DNA from: Paenibacillus sp. FSL H7-0331
GTDB taxonomy: Bacteria; Bacillota; Bacilli; Paenibacillales; NBRC-103111
NCBI RefSeq assembly: GCF_001956045.1
Contig: NZ_MRTH01000058.1
Span: 1-28,397, forward strand
Direction: 5' to 3'
DNA length: 28,397 bases
The notes beneath the pieces were generated by a model, which worked only from the letters and a program-made list of their open reading frames with translations, did not search any database and was not told where the DNA came from. Positions 1-7,990 of this stretch are shown one piece after another. The position numbers were made by a program, and so were the translations under genes. Position 1 is the first letter of the stretch. Each line of letters begins with the position of its first letter.

Positions 1-64
1 GCGGTCGTAGGACCACTGGTAGTCAGCGTATCTGTATAGCAAAATGATTTAAGGAAGCATCCGA

Positions 65-644
65 ATGAGAAGTTATCATATAACTAAACTAAATGAAAGC
101 ATACTTTCTACAACTAAAGTGTTAGTTCGTGAACTGGGTGATCTGGATATTGAGGCAGTCACTTTAAACTTGCTTAAAGACTACTTGGCTTGGGTGTCAG
201 AGCGGTTAAAACCTAGCAGTTTAGGCCATAGAATTCGATTTGTACGTTCCCTTTTTCGTTTTGCATTTGAAGAAGGTCATATTTCACGGAATCCGGCTCT
301 AAAACTGAGAGAGCCAAAGATGGACTAACGTATTCCGAAGTTTCTAATTGAGTAGGATGTTATTCATCTTAAGATTACCTATCGATCTCACCGTGAGCAC
401 GCTCTATTGGAATTTCTATACTGCACGGGCTGTCGCGTTGGAGAAGTTCAGAAAATATTGAAGACATCAACTGGGAGACTGTTCAGCTATTGTGAATGGT
501 AAGGTTTCTAAACAAAGGGGGGGTTATTTTACTACTGAGTGTAAGGTTTGGTTAAAGAGATATTTAGAGAGTCGTGAAGATACCCGTAAGGTATTTCTTG
601 TCACAAAAACGAATCCTATCCGTCGATTGATGATTCCAACAGAG
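65..644 (+). pseudogene. tyrosine recombinase/integrase, decayed
   Basis: This is the remnant of a phage-integrase-type tyrosine recombinase. The first 87 codons (65-328) encode the helical N-terminal core-binding domain, ending in a typical 'EEGHISRNPALKLREPK' stretch. After TAA at 326 the same frame continues through another in-frame TAG to 'LLEFLYCTGCRVGEV', which carries the first catalytic arginine of the family. A frameshift near 480-490 then leads to 'VNGKVSKQR...YFTTECKVWLKRYLESRED', matching the strand with the catalytic lysine. Similarity stops around 640, before the HxxR and tyrosine motifs, so no active enzyme can be made. The 3' end is joined directly to an unrelated acetyltransferase fragment. 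A GTG/ATG-initiated product of the first segment alone would have no catalytic residues. Confidence 0.8.
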
Positions 645-660
645 AAAAATGGAGGACAAA

Positions 661-929
661 ACATGGCACTTAATGGGGGACATCCATTTCCGTTTGCAAT
701 TTACTCGGATGAGCAGCCGGTCGGTTTTGTTATGTTGGCTTATGGAATCACCGGATACGAAGAACCGTTAATCGCAGATGACAACTATTGAAGCAGGCGA
801 CTGATGATTTACAAGCAATACCAGAACCGGGGTTATGGTCGGGAAGCCATGAAAAAAATCTTGGAATTTATCCGTACCTTTCCGGCAGGGCCAGCACATG
901 CGTCAGAATCCGAAAGCTTCGTTAAATGA
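661..929 (+). pseudogene. GNAT acetyltransferase remnant
   Basis: The reading frame 'FPFAIYSDEQPVGFVMLAYG' (from about 684) runs to TGA at 789 and resumes in the same frame as 'RLMIYKQYQNRGYGREAMKK', which contains the Q/RxxGxG/A acetyl-CoA-binding signature (QNRGYG) of GNAT N-acetyltransferases. After about residue 'FPAGPA' (near 896) the sequence no longer looks like the family and ends at TGA 927. The N-terminal strand and the C-terminal part are missing. The 5' part shares an open frame with the preceding recombinase fragment (492-791), giving a chimeric 99-codon ORF. The family call rests on the motif. The substrate cannot be told, although spermidine/peptide-type acetyltransferases of Bacillota have a similar middle section. 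Confidence 0.7.
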
Positions 930-987
930 ATGGATAAACAATGAACTAACTGCACTTTACTTTTTCGAAGACGTGGATGCTGATTTT

Positions 988-996
988 TGTTATAAT
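988..996 (+). promoter_or_regulatory. extended -10 promoter for pdxK
   Basis: A perfect TATAAT at 991-996 is preceded by TG one base upstream (TGTTATAAT), an extended -10 element. No good -35 hexamer sits 16-18 bp upstream. The gene start at 1049 lies about 45 bp downstream of the expected transcription start. Confidence 0.5.
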
Positions 997-1048
997 CAAT
1001 AAAATTCGTTTTTTATAAATTTAGATATAAGCGAAGGGGACATACTCA

Positions 1049-1861
1049 ATGTCAAGAATCATTAAAACCCTAACCATTGCCGGAAGCGACTCCAGTGGAG
1101 GCGCAGGCATTCAGGCGGACCTAAAAACCTTTGAAGAATATGGCACCTATGGATTCAGCGCATTGACAACAATAGTTACGATGGACCCTGACAACGGCTG
1201 GCATCACAATGTATATCCTATCGATGCCGCAATTGTTGCAGAGCAATTGAAGACTGTCTTTGCAGGGGGCCCGATGGATGCCATGAAGACCGGCATGCTG
1301 GGCAGTGTAGAAATTGTACGTGTAACAGAGCAAGCCATTAAGGGGAATCTCCAAACTAACGTGGTTATTGATCCGGTTATGGTTTGTAAGGGAGAAGACG
1401 AGGTGCTGAATCCCGAGAGCGCACAAGCGATTCGCGACCTGCTGTTGCCACTGGCTATAGTGGTCACACCTAATCTGTTCGAAGCTGGCGTACTGTCAGG
1501 ACTTGGCAAGATTTCTTCAATTGAGGGCATGAAGGAAGCCGCCCGCCTGATTCACGGCCTCGGCGCACGTCATGTTGTCGTGAAAGGCGGCAAGGCGCTG
1601 GGCGGCGAACATGCGGTCGATATCTTCTTCGATGGCACTGAATATACGATCCTCCAGACGGCCAAGATTGAGCCGGCTCACAACCACGGAGCGGGCTGCA
1701 CCTTTGCCGCAGCAATTACCGGGGGCCTAGCTTGCGGCCTGTCCGTGAACGAAGCTGTGGCGAAGGCCAAGGATTTCGTCTCGGCAGCCATCCGTAACGG
1801 CTACACCTTTAACAAATATGTAGGACCTGTCTTCCACGGAGGCTACCGCCTGGAGAAGTAA
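1049..1861 (+). CDS. pdxK: pyridoxine/pyridoxal kinase PdxK (ThiD-like)
   Basis: This enzyme phosphorylates pyridoxine, pyridoxal or pyridoxamine with ATP in vitamin B6 salvage, in the cytoplasm. The 270-residue protein is full length for the ribokinase-like PdxK/ThiD family. Visible motifs are 'TIAGSDSSGGAGIQADLKTF' (residues 8-27, substrate binding), 'DAMKTGML' (77-84), 'VIDPVMVCKG' (106-115), 'TPNLFEA' (140-146) and the anion-hole motif 'GAGCTF' (214-219). Two cysteines, C113 and C217, match the pair that marks the Bacillota two-cysteine pyridoxal kinases and separates them from HMP-kinase ThiD, and 'MDP..GW' (45-51) also fits PdxK. The start is ATG after GAAGGGG at 1033-1039. The gene stands alone, with an extended -10 promoter upstream. 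A role in HMP phosphorylation cannot be excluded. Confidence 0.9.
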   Translation: MSRIIKTLTIAGSDSSGGAGIQADLKTFEEYGTYGFSALTTIVTMDPDNGWHHNVYPIDAAIVAEQLKTVFAGGPMDAMKTGMLGSVEIVRVTEQAIKGNLQTNVVIDPVMVCKGEDEVLNPESAQAIRDLLLPLAIVVTPNLFEAGVLSGLGKISSIEGMKEAARLIHGLGARHVVVKGGKALGGEHAVDIFFDGTEYTILQTAKIEPAHNHGAGCTFAAAITGGLACGLSVNEAVAKAKDFVSAAIRNGYTFNKYVGPVFHGGYRLEK

Positions 1862-1975
1862 GCCAAGGAAGAATGCGCTCAGATAATGGCCCATAATTCA
1901 TAGCCACCTGTCTGTATCTGACAGATCCTGAAAATGATTTATACGGATTAAGTGGCTGTGGGCAGAGTTGGAAAT

Positions 1976-2098
1976 TTCATTATTAGCGAATTTGGTGTAG
2001 GTAGCGCCAGTAACAGCCACCGGCTTGGGACTGCCCATCAGCCATACAGCCAAATCGATGAAATGGACACCTAAGTCAATTAACGAGCCGCCACCCGA
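1976..2098 (-). pseudogene. Gfo/Idh/MocA oxidoreductase remnant
   Basis: On the minus strand about 40 codons read 'GGGSLIDLGVHFIDLAVWLM' followed by 'GSPKPVAVTGATYTKFANNE'. This is the conserved stretch of Gfo/Idh/MocA NAD(P)-dependent sugar oxidoreductases, where GG(G/A)xLxDxGxHxxD carries the catalytic-site aspartate and histidine. No Rossmann domain or start is found upstream (higher coordinates), and the frame degenerates downstream. It is an isolated fragment of a sugar or inositol dehydrogenase gene. Confidence 0.75.
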
Positions 2099-2160
2099 AA
2101 GCTCCTTCGTTGTTGAATTAATTGAGATCGCTGACGTGACCATTGAAACCTTCAAGCCGA

Positions 2161-2786
2161 GATGAAACGGTTTGAAGGTTTTTCATTTTATGTCCGGTAT
2201 GGGCGTCATCTTTAGGGTGGGAGTCTCGAGCAGGGGCTGGTGAACGCTTACCGTTAGCCAAGAGCAAGGGTGTCGTTACGGGATAACCGAGGGCCTTGGT
2301 CGAAATGGCGGCGGCCCAGGATCAGTTCATCTACAACAACGATTCGCGTACCGGCAGCCCATCAACACCAGCTTTCACCAGTGGTGTGAGGAAGTGCTAC
2401 AACCAGCCGTTCTAGCCTGATCACCACCGCGACGGAGTATGCATTCATTTGCCATTGGTGCGGAACGACTCATCTGCAACGGGTACGTAAAGATCCGATC
2501 GGAACTTCTCGCATATCATCTCCTGCGGCAGCCTCATGGTGTGTGTTTTTAAACTATCGTTCTCCGTTGTATTGATCTTCAGTACCATTTTCAATAATTT
2601 TAGTGTATACCCATCTAATTGTTCATTAACTTCGTTAAGAGCTGATATTATCATGATAACATTAATTATACGGATATTATATTTCCGGAAAAGCGCACTG
2701 TTTTCTTTCAGAAAGACGGCGTAGCCGTTTATCCTTGTGGAATTATTTGAGATAGAAACGCTGTATAGCTGGGCAAAAAAATAACG
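2161..2786. other. gene-free stretch, unrecognised decayed DNA
   Basis: I recognise no gene here. Between about 2200 and 2440 short minus-strand runs look coding-like (for example 'YPVTTPLLLANGKRSPAPAR') but shift frame and match no family I know. From about 2530 the sequence becomes AT-rich. The longest minus-strand frame (2445-2804) has no ribosome site and a composition typical of chance. Confidence 0.4.
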
Positions 2787-2790
2787 ATTT

Positions 2791-2813
2791 ATTGTCCTTT
2801 CCACGTGGACAAT
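2791..2813. repeat. inverted repeat ATTGTCC-n9-GGACAAT
   Basis: Perfect 7-bp arms (2791-2797 and 2807-2813) enclose a loop of nine bases. It lies about 170 bp upstream of kbl. It could be a weak hairpin or an operator. No function is evident. Confidence 0.35.
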
Positions 2814-2886
2814 TAAATAAAACGATGTTATAGTAAATAATTATAAACGCTTATTTAAAGCCGCTTTAAAGGTTATTATTTGTATC

Positions 2887-2899
2887 TGTACAGTGTACA
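2887..2899. promoter_or_regulatory. palindrome TGTACA-G-TGTACA, candidate operator of kbl-tdh
   Basis: Two copies of the palindromic hexamer TGTACA flank a central G, making a 13-bp near-perfect dyad. It lies 84 bp upstream of the kbl start, in an AT-rich leader with several possible -10 boxes (for example TATAGT and TATAAA between about 2829 and 2850). The position suits a regulator site for the threonine-degradation operon. No regulator is identified. Confidence 0.35.
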
Positions 2900-2982
2900 T
2901 TTGTTTTCGGATAAATGACCTTTTAGGATGCAAAGAACTAGCAGAATGCGGAAATTGAACATCCATAAGGGAGGAAAGTACA

Positions 2983-4176
2983 GTGACAAGTAAATTGCTA
3001 GGGCATTTCTTGCAAGAAAATTTATCCGAGTTAAAAAGCAAGGGATTGTACAACGTCATTCACCCGCTACAAAGCGCAAACGGTCCGATCATTACAATTA
3101 ACGGTAAAGAGCTCATTAACTTATCATCCAATAATTATTTGGGGTTGGCTACGGATGCGCGATTGATTGCAGCAGCGGTGGAAGCCACGCATAAATTTGG
3201 AGTAGGCGCAGGCGCGGTTAGAACCATTAACGGAACGCTCGACTTGCACGTCAAGCTGGAACAAAAGCTTGCTGAGTTTAAGCACACGGAAGCTGCAATC
3301 GCTTACCAATCCGGTTTTAATTGCAATATGGCTGCGATTTCTGGCGTTATGGATAAAGATGATGCCATTCTTTCAGATCAATTGAACCATGCTTCCATCA
3401 TTGATGGGTGTCGACTCTCTAGAGCCAAGATTATTGCGTTTAACCATTCCGACATCGACGATTTGCGGGCGAAAGCCAAACAAGCCAAAGAATCTAGGTT
3501 ATATAAGAAAATCATGGTGATTACAGATGGCGTCTTCTCGATGGATGGCGATATTGCAAAGCTCCCCGAAATTGCAGAAGTGGCAGAGGAATTTGAGCTC
3601 ATCACTTATGTTGACGATGCGCATGGTTCCGGTGTATTAGGAAAAGGTGCAGGAACTGTCAAACATTTTGGACTGTCGGACACAATTGATTTTCAAATCG
3701 GGACCCTCTCCAAAGCGATCGGAGTCGTCGGCGGCTATGTGGCAGGAAGACAGGATCTAATCGATTGGCTAAAGGTAAGAAGCAGACCTTTTCTGTTCTC
3801 GACAGCGTTACCGCCTGGAGATGTGGCTGCTTCCATCAGAGCCATTGAAATTCTGATGAGCAGTACGGAATTGCACGACAAGCTATGGGATAATGCAAAC
3901 TATTTCAAGAAAGGCCTGAGGAAGCTAGGTTTCGACATTGGCCATAGTGATACGCCGATCACTCCGTGCATGATCGGTGAAGAGCAGAAGACCCAGGAAT
4001 TCAGTAAAAGGCTTTTTGAAGAAGGCGTATATGCCAAAGCAATCGTATTGCCAACCGTACCTAAAAGCACAGGCCGGGTAAGAAATATGCCGATAGCGGC
4101 ACATACAACGGAGATGCTCGATCGTGCAGTTGCCATTTATGAAAAAGTTGGGAAAGAGATGGGGATCCTACAATGA
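2983..4176 (+). CDS. kbl: glycine C-acetyltransferase (2-amino-3-ketobutyrate CoA ligase)
   Basis: This PLP enzyme cleaves 2-amino-3-ketobutyrate with CoA to glycine and acetyl-CoA, the second step of threonine breakdown. The 397 residues are the normal length for the alpha-oxoamine synthase family. Visible features are '[14 protein letters not shown]' (45-58), '[13 protein letters not shown]' (107-119), 'LNHASIIDG' (134-142), the cofactor-binding '[11 protein letters not shown]' (210-220, D211 and H214) and the Schiff-base lysine in '[13 protein letters not shown]' (K244). The start is GTG at 2983, with a strong AGGGAGGAAAG 5-6 bases upstream. The stop overlaps the tdh start by four bases (ATGA), indicating translational coupling with the enzyme that makes its unstable substrate. 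Confidence 0.95.
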   Translation: MTSKLLGHFLQENLSELKSKGLYNVIHPLQSANGPIITINGKELINLSSNNYLGLATDARLIAAAVEATHKFGVGAGAVRTINGTLDLHVKLEQKLAEFKHTEAAIAYQSGFNCNMAAISGVMDKDDAILSDQLNHASIIDGCRLSRAKIIAFNHSDIDDLRAKAKQAKESRLYKKIMVITDGVFSMDGDIAKLPEIAEVAEEFELITYVDDAHGSGVLGKGAGTVKHFGLSDTIDFQIGTLSKAIGVVGGYVAGRQDLIDWLKVRSRPFLFSTALPPGDVAASIRAIEILMSSTELHDKLWDNANYFKKGLRKLGFDIGHSDTPITPCMIGEEQKTQEFSKRLFEEGVYAKAIVLPTVPKSTGRVRNMPIAAHTTEMLDRAVAIYEKVGKEMGILQ

Positions 4177-5135
4177 AAAAAATATTAATCACCGGTGCTC
4201 TAGGTCAAATCGGTTCCGAGCTTACAACGAAACTGCGAGACATTTACGGTGCGGACAATGTCGTCGCAACAGACATCAGGAAAAAGGAAGAAACGCAGCT
4301 TGCCCAATCGGGTCCCTATGAAGTGCTTGATGTCACGGATGCCAAAAGCATGTTTGACATAGCCGAAACGTATCAGGTCGATACCATTATGCACCTGGCT
4401 GCTTTGTTGTCAGCCATTGCGGAAACGAAACCGCTTTTCGCCTGGAATTTGAATATGGGCGGACTGGTCAATGCGCTGGAAGTTGCCAGAGAATTGCAAT
4501 GCCAGTTCTTTACACCGAGCTCCATCGGGGCATTCGGTCCGACAACACCTAAAAACAATACACCGCAGGACACCGTCCAGCGGCCGACGACGATGTACGG
4601 AGTGAATAAAGTCGCCGGCGAGCTGCTATGTGACTATTACTACCACAAATTTGGCGTTGATACCAGAGGGCTGCGTTTTCCCGGATTAATTTCCTATGTC
4701 ACACCTCCAGGCGGCGGCACAACTGACTATGCAGTGGAAATTTACTATGAAGCGATGAAGAACGTCAAATATACTTCGAATATTGGTAAAGGAACCTATA
4801 TGGACATGATGTATATGCCAGACGCGTTGAATGCGATCATTGCCTTGATGGAAGCGGATAGCTCTACACTCATCCATAGAAATGCATTTAACATTACGGC
4901 CATGAGCGTTGAACCGGAGGATTTTGCAGCAGAAATTAAAAAGCATATCCCTGAATTCAAACTGGAGTACGCCATCGATGCTGCCCGTCAGAGCATAGCA
5001 GACAGCTGGCCCAACTCCATCGATGCTACGGCAGCCAAGCAAGAATGGGGCTTTAAAGCGGAATACGATCTTACCAAAATGACGGAAGACATGCTTGCGC
5101 AGTTGCGCCCTAAATTTTTACTCAAAGCAAATTAA
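4173..5135 (+). CDS. tdh: L-threonine 3-dehydrogenase, short-chain (epimerase-like) type
   Basis: This enzyme oxidises L-threonine with NAD+ to 2-amino-3-ketobutyrate, which Kbl then cleaves. The 320-residue protein belongs to the NAD-dependent epimerase/SDR-type threonine dehydrogenases, not the zinc MDR type. It shows the nucleotide-binding 'TGALGQIG' (7-14), the acidic residue D34 after strand 2, '[12 protein letters not shown]' (70-81), the '[10 protein letters not shown]' serine motif (114-123) and the catalytic pair 'YGVNK' (Y142, K146). 'RFPGLIS' and '[10 protein letters not shown]' are typical of this subgroup. The gene overlaps kbl by four bases, and its ribosome site (AAAGAGATGGGG) lies inside kbl. 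A 23-bp-stem hairpin follows the stop. Confidence 0.93.
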   Translation: MKKILITGALGQIGSELTTKLRDIYGADNVVATDIRKKEETQLAQSGPYEVLDVTDAKSMFDIAETYQVDTIMHLAALLSAIAETKPLFAWNLNMGGLVNALEVARELQCQFFTPSSIGAFGPTTPKNNTPQDTVQRPTTMYGVNKVAGELLCDYYYHKFGVDTRGLRFPGLISYVTPPGGGTTDYAVEIYYEAMKNVKYTSNIGKGTYMDMMYMPDALNAIIALMEADSSTLIHRNAFNITAMSVEPEDFAAEIKKHIPEFKLEYAIDAARQSIADSWPNSIDATAAKQEWGFKAEYDLTKMTEDMLAQLRPKFLLKAN

Positions 5136-5168
5136 GAGAGGGGGGTTCACTTCTGCCTGATTCAGGCT

Positions 5169-5223
5169 CAAACCTAAAGAATCGTCACCCGTAAAATTTC
5201 CGGGTGACGATTCTTTAGGTTTG
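5169..5223 (+). terminator. very long hairpin after kbl-tdh
   Basis: Arms 5169-5191 and 5201-5223 are perfectly complementary over 23 bp and enclose a 9-base loop (5192-5200). A smaller dyad GCCTGA-T-TCAGGC (5155-5167) precedes it. The 3' flank has only TTTGG and no U-tract, so it is not a textbook terminator. It may act as an RNA-stabilising or bidirectional stop structure at the operon end. Confidence 0.6.
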
Positions 5224-5406
5224 GTGATCGCCAACGCACAAACATTAGCTACGGTATTGCTGGAGGAAAGAGCGCAGCTTGTATCCGGGAGTACGGATAA
5301 TCATCTCATGCTGTTGGCTGTTCGGACATGGGATTTGACTGGCAAGTAGGCGGAAGCATTGCTTGTGAGCGCTTGCATTACAGTGAGTAAGAACACCAAC
5401 AAAGTA
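5224..5406 (+). pseudogene. glyA: serine hydroxymethyltransferase (glyA) fragment
   Basis: One frame reads 'VIANAQTLATVLLEERAQLV' then 'SGSTDNHLMLLAVRTWDLTG', an in-frame TAG at 5347, then 'AEALLVSACITVSKNTN'. This matches the C-terminal domain of serine hydroxymethyltransferase, where 'SGGTDNHL' and 'GITVNKNT' are hallmark segments. About 60 codons remain of a gene of over 400. There is no PLP site and no start. It lies immediately downstream of kbl-tdh, whose product glycine is the SHMT substrate, so the ancestral locus may have been a kbl-tdh-glyA cluster. That grouping is an inference. Confidence 0.8.
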
Positions 5407-5581
5407 CATTATCTTGATCACAAACGTAAAATCCGACTTTGGTTCGCTTCTCGTTTTTAAAGGCGATTGGAGCAGTGTAATATATACGCTGCTCTATCTG
5501 AGACTGATTGTAAGTTTGTTGGAGATTTGATTCTGACGGATTGACTGGCACATTGACAATTGATAGCTGGGGAACATCCCG
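5407..5581. other. short unassigned stretch before the receiver gene
   Basis: No ORF or RNA is recognised. A sensor-kinase 3' end would be expected before a YesN-type response regulator, but I could not find a convincing kinase motif in any frame. Confidence 0.3.
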
Positions 5582-6003
5582 ATGTACAACCATGAACAGA
5601 TTACTTTATGCATCATCGATGATATTAAGAGTGTGGTGGATGGATTAACCGCGATTGAATGGGCTGATGAGCATGGCATTACGCTCGTTGGTTCTTCAGC
5701 TAATGGAGAGGATGGACTTGAGCTTGTGAAGCGTGTCAAACCAGACCTGATTATTACGGATATCCGCATGCCCAAGATGGATGGACTTAACATGCTGCGA
5801 GCGATTCTCGAGCTGAACCATTCGTGCAAGGTCATTCTCATCAGTTGCTACACCGATTTTGAGTATGCCAAGCAGGCTGTTCAGCTAGGAGCTTTCGACT
5901 TTGTCGTCAAACCCTTTACGGAAGAAGATATTACAGAAGTGATCCTGAAGGCTAAGCTGCAAATTATATAGGAAAGGTCACCCGATTTACCAAGTGAAAA
6001 AGA
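5582..6003 (+). pseudogene. YesN-type response regulator, receiver domain only
   Basis: Codons 1-125 form a complete CheY-like receiver: acidic pair 'IIDD' (D13, D14), phosphoacceptor D60 in 'LIITDIRMPKMDGL', switch residue S88 in 'VILISCY' and lysine K110 in 'FVVKPF'. The sequence resembles the receivers of YesN/AraC-type regulators that pair with YesM-like kinases. The frame stops at TAG (5969), and the same frame continues for a few plausible codons ('ERSPDLPSEKE') to about 6003, where similarity ends. The linker and AraC DNA-binding domain are absent and no kinase gene adjoins it. The start ATG has only a weak GGGGA ribosome site. A stand-alone 129-residue receiver could still be made. 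Confidence 0.75.
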
Positions 6004-6512
6004 ATAATTAGAAACGCTAGTAGATAATGGAGTAATAATAGACGATTTTGAAGAAGGTTCAGCCTTCGCAGATAAAGATTTTTCGTCTCTTGTCGACACG
6101 CCTTCAATTAGCAATTTCCATTTTCCATTATCTTTTATTACGGGTATAGAAACAACTTCGGTGGTTTGAGTATCATCTTTTCGATTTAATGCAATGTTCG
6201 CGATCCATTTTTCCCCGTTTTGCTTAAAATCAATTAACTTTGAATCAGAAAACGGGTTGTTGTTCAGTATCTGGTTATATAACAATTTTTGTTTGTCAGG
6301 CGAGACTCGGACATCTGTAACCCATTGAACCATTTCATTAACATCTTTCTTTTCGACCGCGCTAATATAGTTTTTAACAGATTGTTTTGCTGCGGCTTCC
6401 TCTGATGATACAGCACTTGCACTTGTAGTACTAAATAGTGATACAGAAGAGGTAAGAACAAGAGCCATAGTTCCCAAAAAACGACGTTTAATCTTTTTTT
6501 TGTTTTCCTCAA
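5881..6512 (-). pseudogene. secreted NTF2-like protein, frameshifted start and foreign tail
   Basis: The body encodes a small exported protein: a hydrophobic signal segment 'LGTMALVLTSSVSLFSTTSASA', then a domain 'SVKNYISAVEKKDVNEMVQW...KWIANIALNRKDD...IPVIKDNGKWKLLIEG', which resembles DUF4878/NTF2-like folds. The only usable start with a positively charged n-region is TTG at 6512 ('MRKTKK'), but it is one frame away. The two frames meet at a run of eight A's (minus strand, 6494-6501), and one additional A would give a standard signal peptide starting MRKTKKKIKRRFLG. At the 3' end the frame reads antisense through the receiver gene to 5881, so the natural C-terminus was lost at a junction near 6000. 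Most likely a pseudogene; slippage on the A-run is an alternative. Confidence 0.6.
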
Positions 6513-6670
6513 ATGGAATAGTTTAGGTGCTTTGTCACCTTAACATATTTATTATAAAATACCTTTTTTAATATATTATGTATATATAATTTTCGTTTAA
6601 CTATTATCTATGTTTAAATGAATAGTATGTAAAATGGTAGATTCCAATCTTTTAGATAGGAGTTTTAATT

Positions 6671-6961
6671 ATGGCACCCCTTAGGGAAAGTGAGAGGAAA
6701 GAGGAAATAAGAGTCCTTCACATGGAGATATGGGACAAAATGCAGAGTTTCGATGAATCATATGCGGAGTCTTATTATAAAATTTGTTTAAAAAATTTAG
6801 GGAAAGAGGAAAAAGAGTTTTTTGGCCCGTCCTTGAACATGAATTCGGTAGACACTGATTTTTTTAAATCAAAAGGTTTTTGGATTGCCGCTTTTGCTGG
6901 AGTACTAATAATCGTACTTCTTGTTTTTTTTATTCTGTGGTTTTCTTTACTCGTCGAATAA
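6671..6961 (+). CDS. hypothetical single-pass membrane protein
   Basis: The 96-residue product has a charged N-terminal part (1-65, rich in E and K, 'ESERKEEIRVLHMEIWDKMQ') and one strong C-terminal transmembrane helix (about 69-93, 'GFWIAAFAGVLIIVLLVFFI'), with only three residues after it. This is the layout of a tail-anchored protein with its bulk in the cytoplasm. The start is ATG after TAGGAG (6657-6662) at good spacing. I do not recognise the family. It has its own leader in AT-rich sequence and is followed by decayed DNA. It looks intact, unlike its neighbours. Confidence 0.6.
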   Translation: MAPLRESERKEEIRVLHMEIWDKMQSFDESYAESYYKICLKNLGKEEKEFFGPSLNMNSVDTDFFKSKGFWIAAFAGVLIIVLLVFFILWFSLLVE

Positions 6962-7137
6962 GAGATCTTGATTGTTCGTTGCTTATATCAGTTGTGCTGA
7001 AACTACCCTTCACGCTCTTCACCTTCTCTTCTACTCAACAACCGAAGTGTAGTAACTCGCTCCTGCCATGAGATCAAAAATCAGACCACTGTTATCCACA
7101 GCGCCTAAAAGGGGTAATACCAGCGTCATCCGGATCG

Positions 7138-7505
7138 GTGAACCATTTTACGAAGTTTGTCGTACTAGCATTGGATAAAGCGAAGACCGAACAGCCGCAA
7201 ACAAATGAAGCGGACTTTCCGATATCAAAGGGCAATGGTACGAATCGAACGTGCGGGAACTGGTGAAACTCGGCGCGATAAACGGTTATCCAGACAACAC
7301 ATTTAAGCCTGATGCGAACATCACAAGAGCGGAATTCGTGACTGTTATCGTCAAAGCGTTCCAGCTTGGGGAACAAGAAGGCAAAACCTTTGCCGATGCG
7401 GAAACACACTGGGCAGAATTCCAATACCAGGATGAAGCCAGCGGATCGGATACCGTTATCGCAGAAGCACAAAAACAGCTTAATGAATGGAACAGCTCCA
7501 AATAA
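7138..7505 (+). pseudogene. S-layer homology (SLH) domain protein fragment
   Basis: Two frames together encode SLH repeats that anchor proteins to cell-wall polymer. The first frame reads 'NHFTKFVVLALDKAKTEQPQ' (from 7141). After a frameshift around 7200-7225 the second reads 'LSDIKGQWYESNVRELVKLG', then 'AINGYPDNTFKPDANITRAE' and 'FVTVIVKAF', a textbook SLH motif, followed by the start of a third repeat 'FADAETHWAE'. The rest of the third repeat is replaced by unrelated sequence ending at 7505. There is no signal peptide or upstream enzyme domain, so this is the C-terminal scrap of a larger surface protein. Confidence 0.75.
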
Positions 7506-7990
7506 TCATCCCGGGCATACAGCAACACTTCGGAATGGATTTTTGAACAAAGCAGCCGTACGATACAGCCAAAGTTGATCGAAGGGGCTCTAGTTCCTTA
7601 TTGTTGATTTACATTGTAACAGGTCTTTGTTTTCAACTATACTTAAATTGAGAAATTCTTGTATTCTTGTGGGGTGTTGATCCAAACCCAGGAAACTTTC
7701 AATAAAATTGTGCTGTACCAGATGAAATATAATATTAAGTTAAATGAGATTGGTAAATTTCGGGATGATATCGTCATTCCCAACCCGGCAAAAGGATTAA
7801 CAGCGCGGTAGTGGTCAATATTAAATCGCAGAAGCACTGCGCCTTCATGAAGCAAGTCGGCTGATGGTCGTTAGCTCAATGGATGCCACATCTGCATGCC
7901 AGCTAGTGGGGTATGTTAGCACCCCCCAATTTACGGACACTTCTAATTTATTGAAAAATATGTAAAAATAGGGTGAGTGGGGATAAGCTG
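7506..7990. other. gene-poor stretch
   Basis: No established gene is seen. A 44-codon frame, TTG 7677 to TAG 7809 ('TQETFNKIVLYQMKYNIKLN', 'EIGKFRDDIVIPNPAKG'), has a GTGGGG sequence just upstream and a natural-looking composition, but I recognise no family. A small GGGGT/ACCCC hairpin lies at 7908-7925. The sequence following it (to about 7937) could be the worn end of an insertion element; no partner end is visible. Confidence 0.3.

Noticed and set aside
1898..2155. 85-codon minus-strand frame as an intact gene
   Set aside because: Only about 40 codons match the Gfo/Idh/MocA family and both ends are unrelated; kept as a remnant only.
2220..2530. Possible group II intron or recombinase remnant
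   Set aside because: I could not find domain V, a reverse transcriptase frame or a consistent recombinase motif.
2445..2804. 119-codon minus-strand frame
   Set aside because: AT-rich, no ribosome site. A resemblance of 'EKFRSDLY' to sigma-54 activators is too short to support a call.
7861..7925. Possible tRNA-like sequence
   Set aside because: It cannot be folded into a cloverleaf, and there is no T-loop motif in place.
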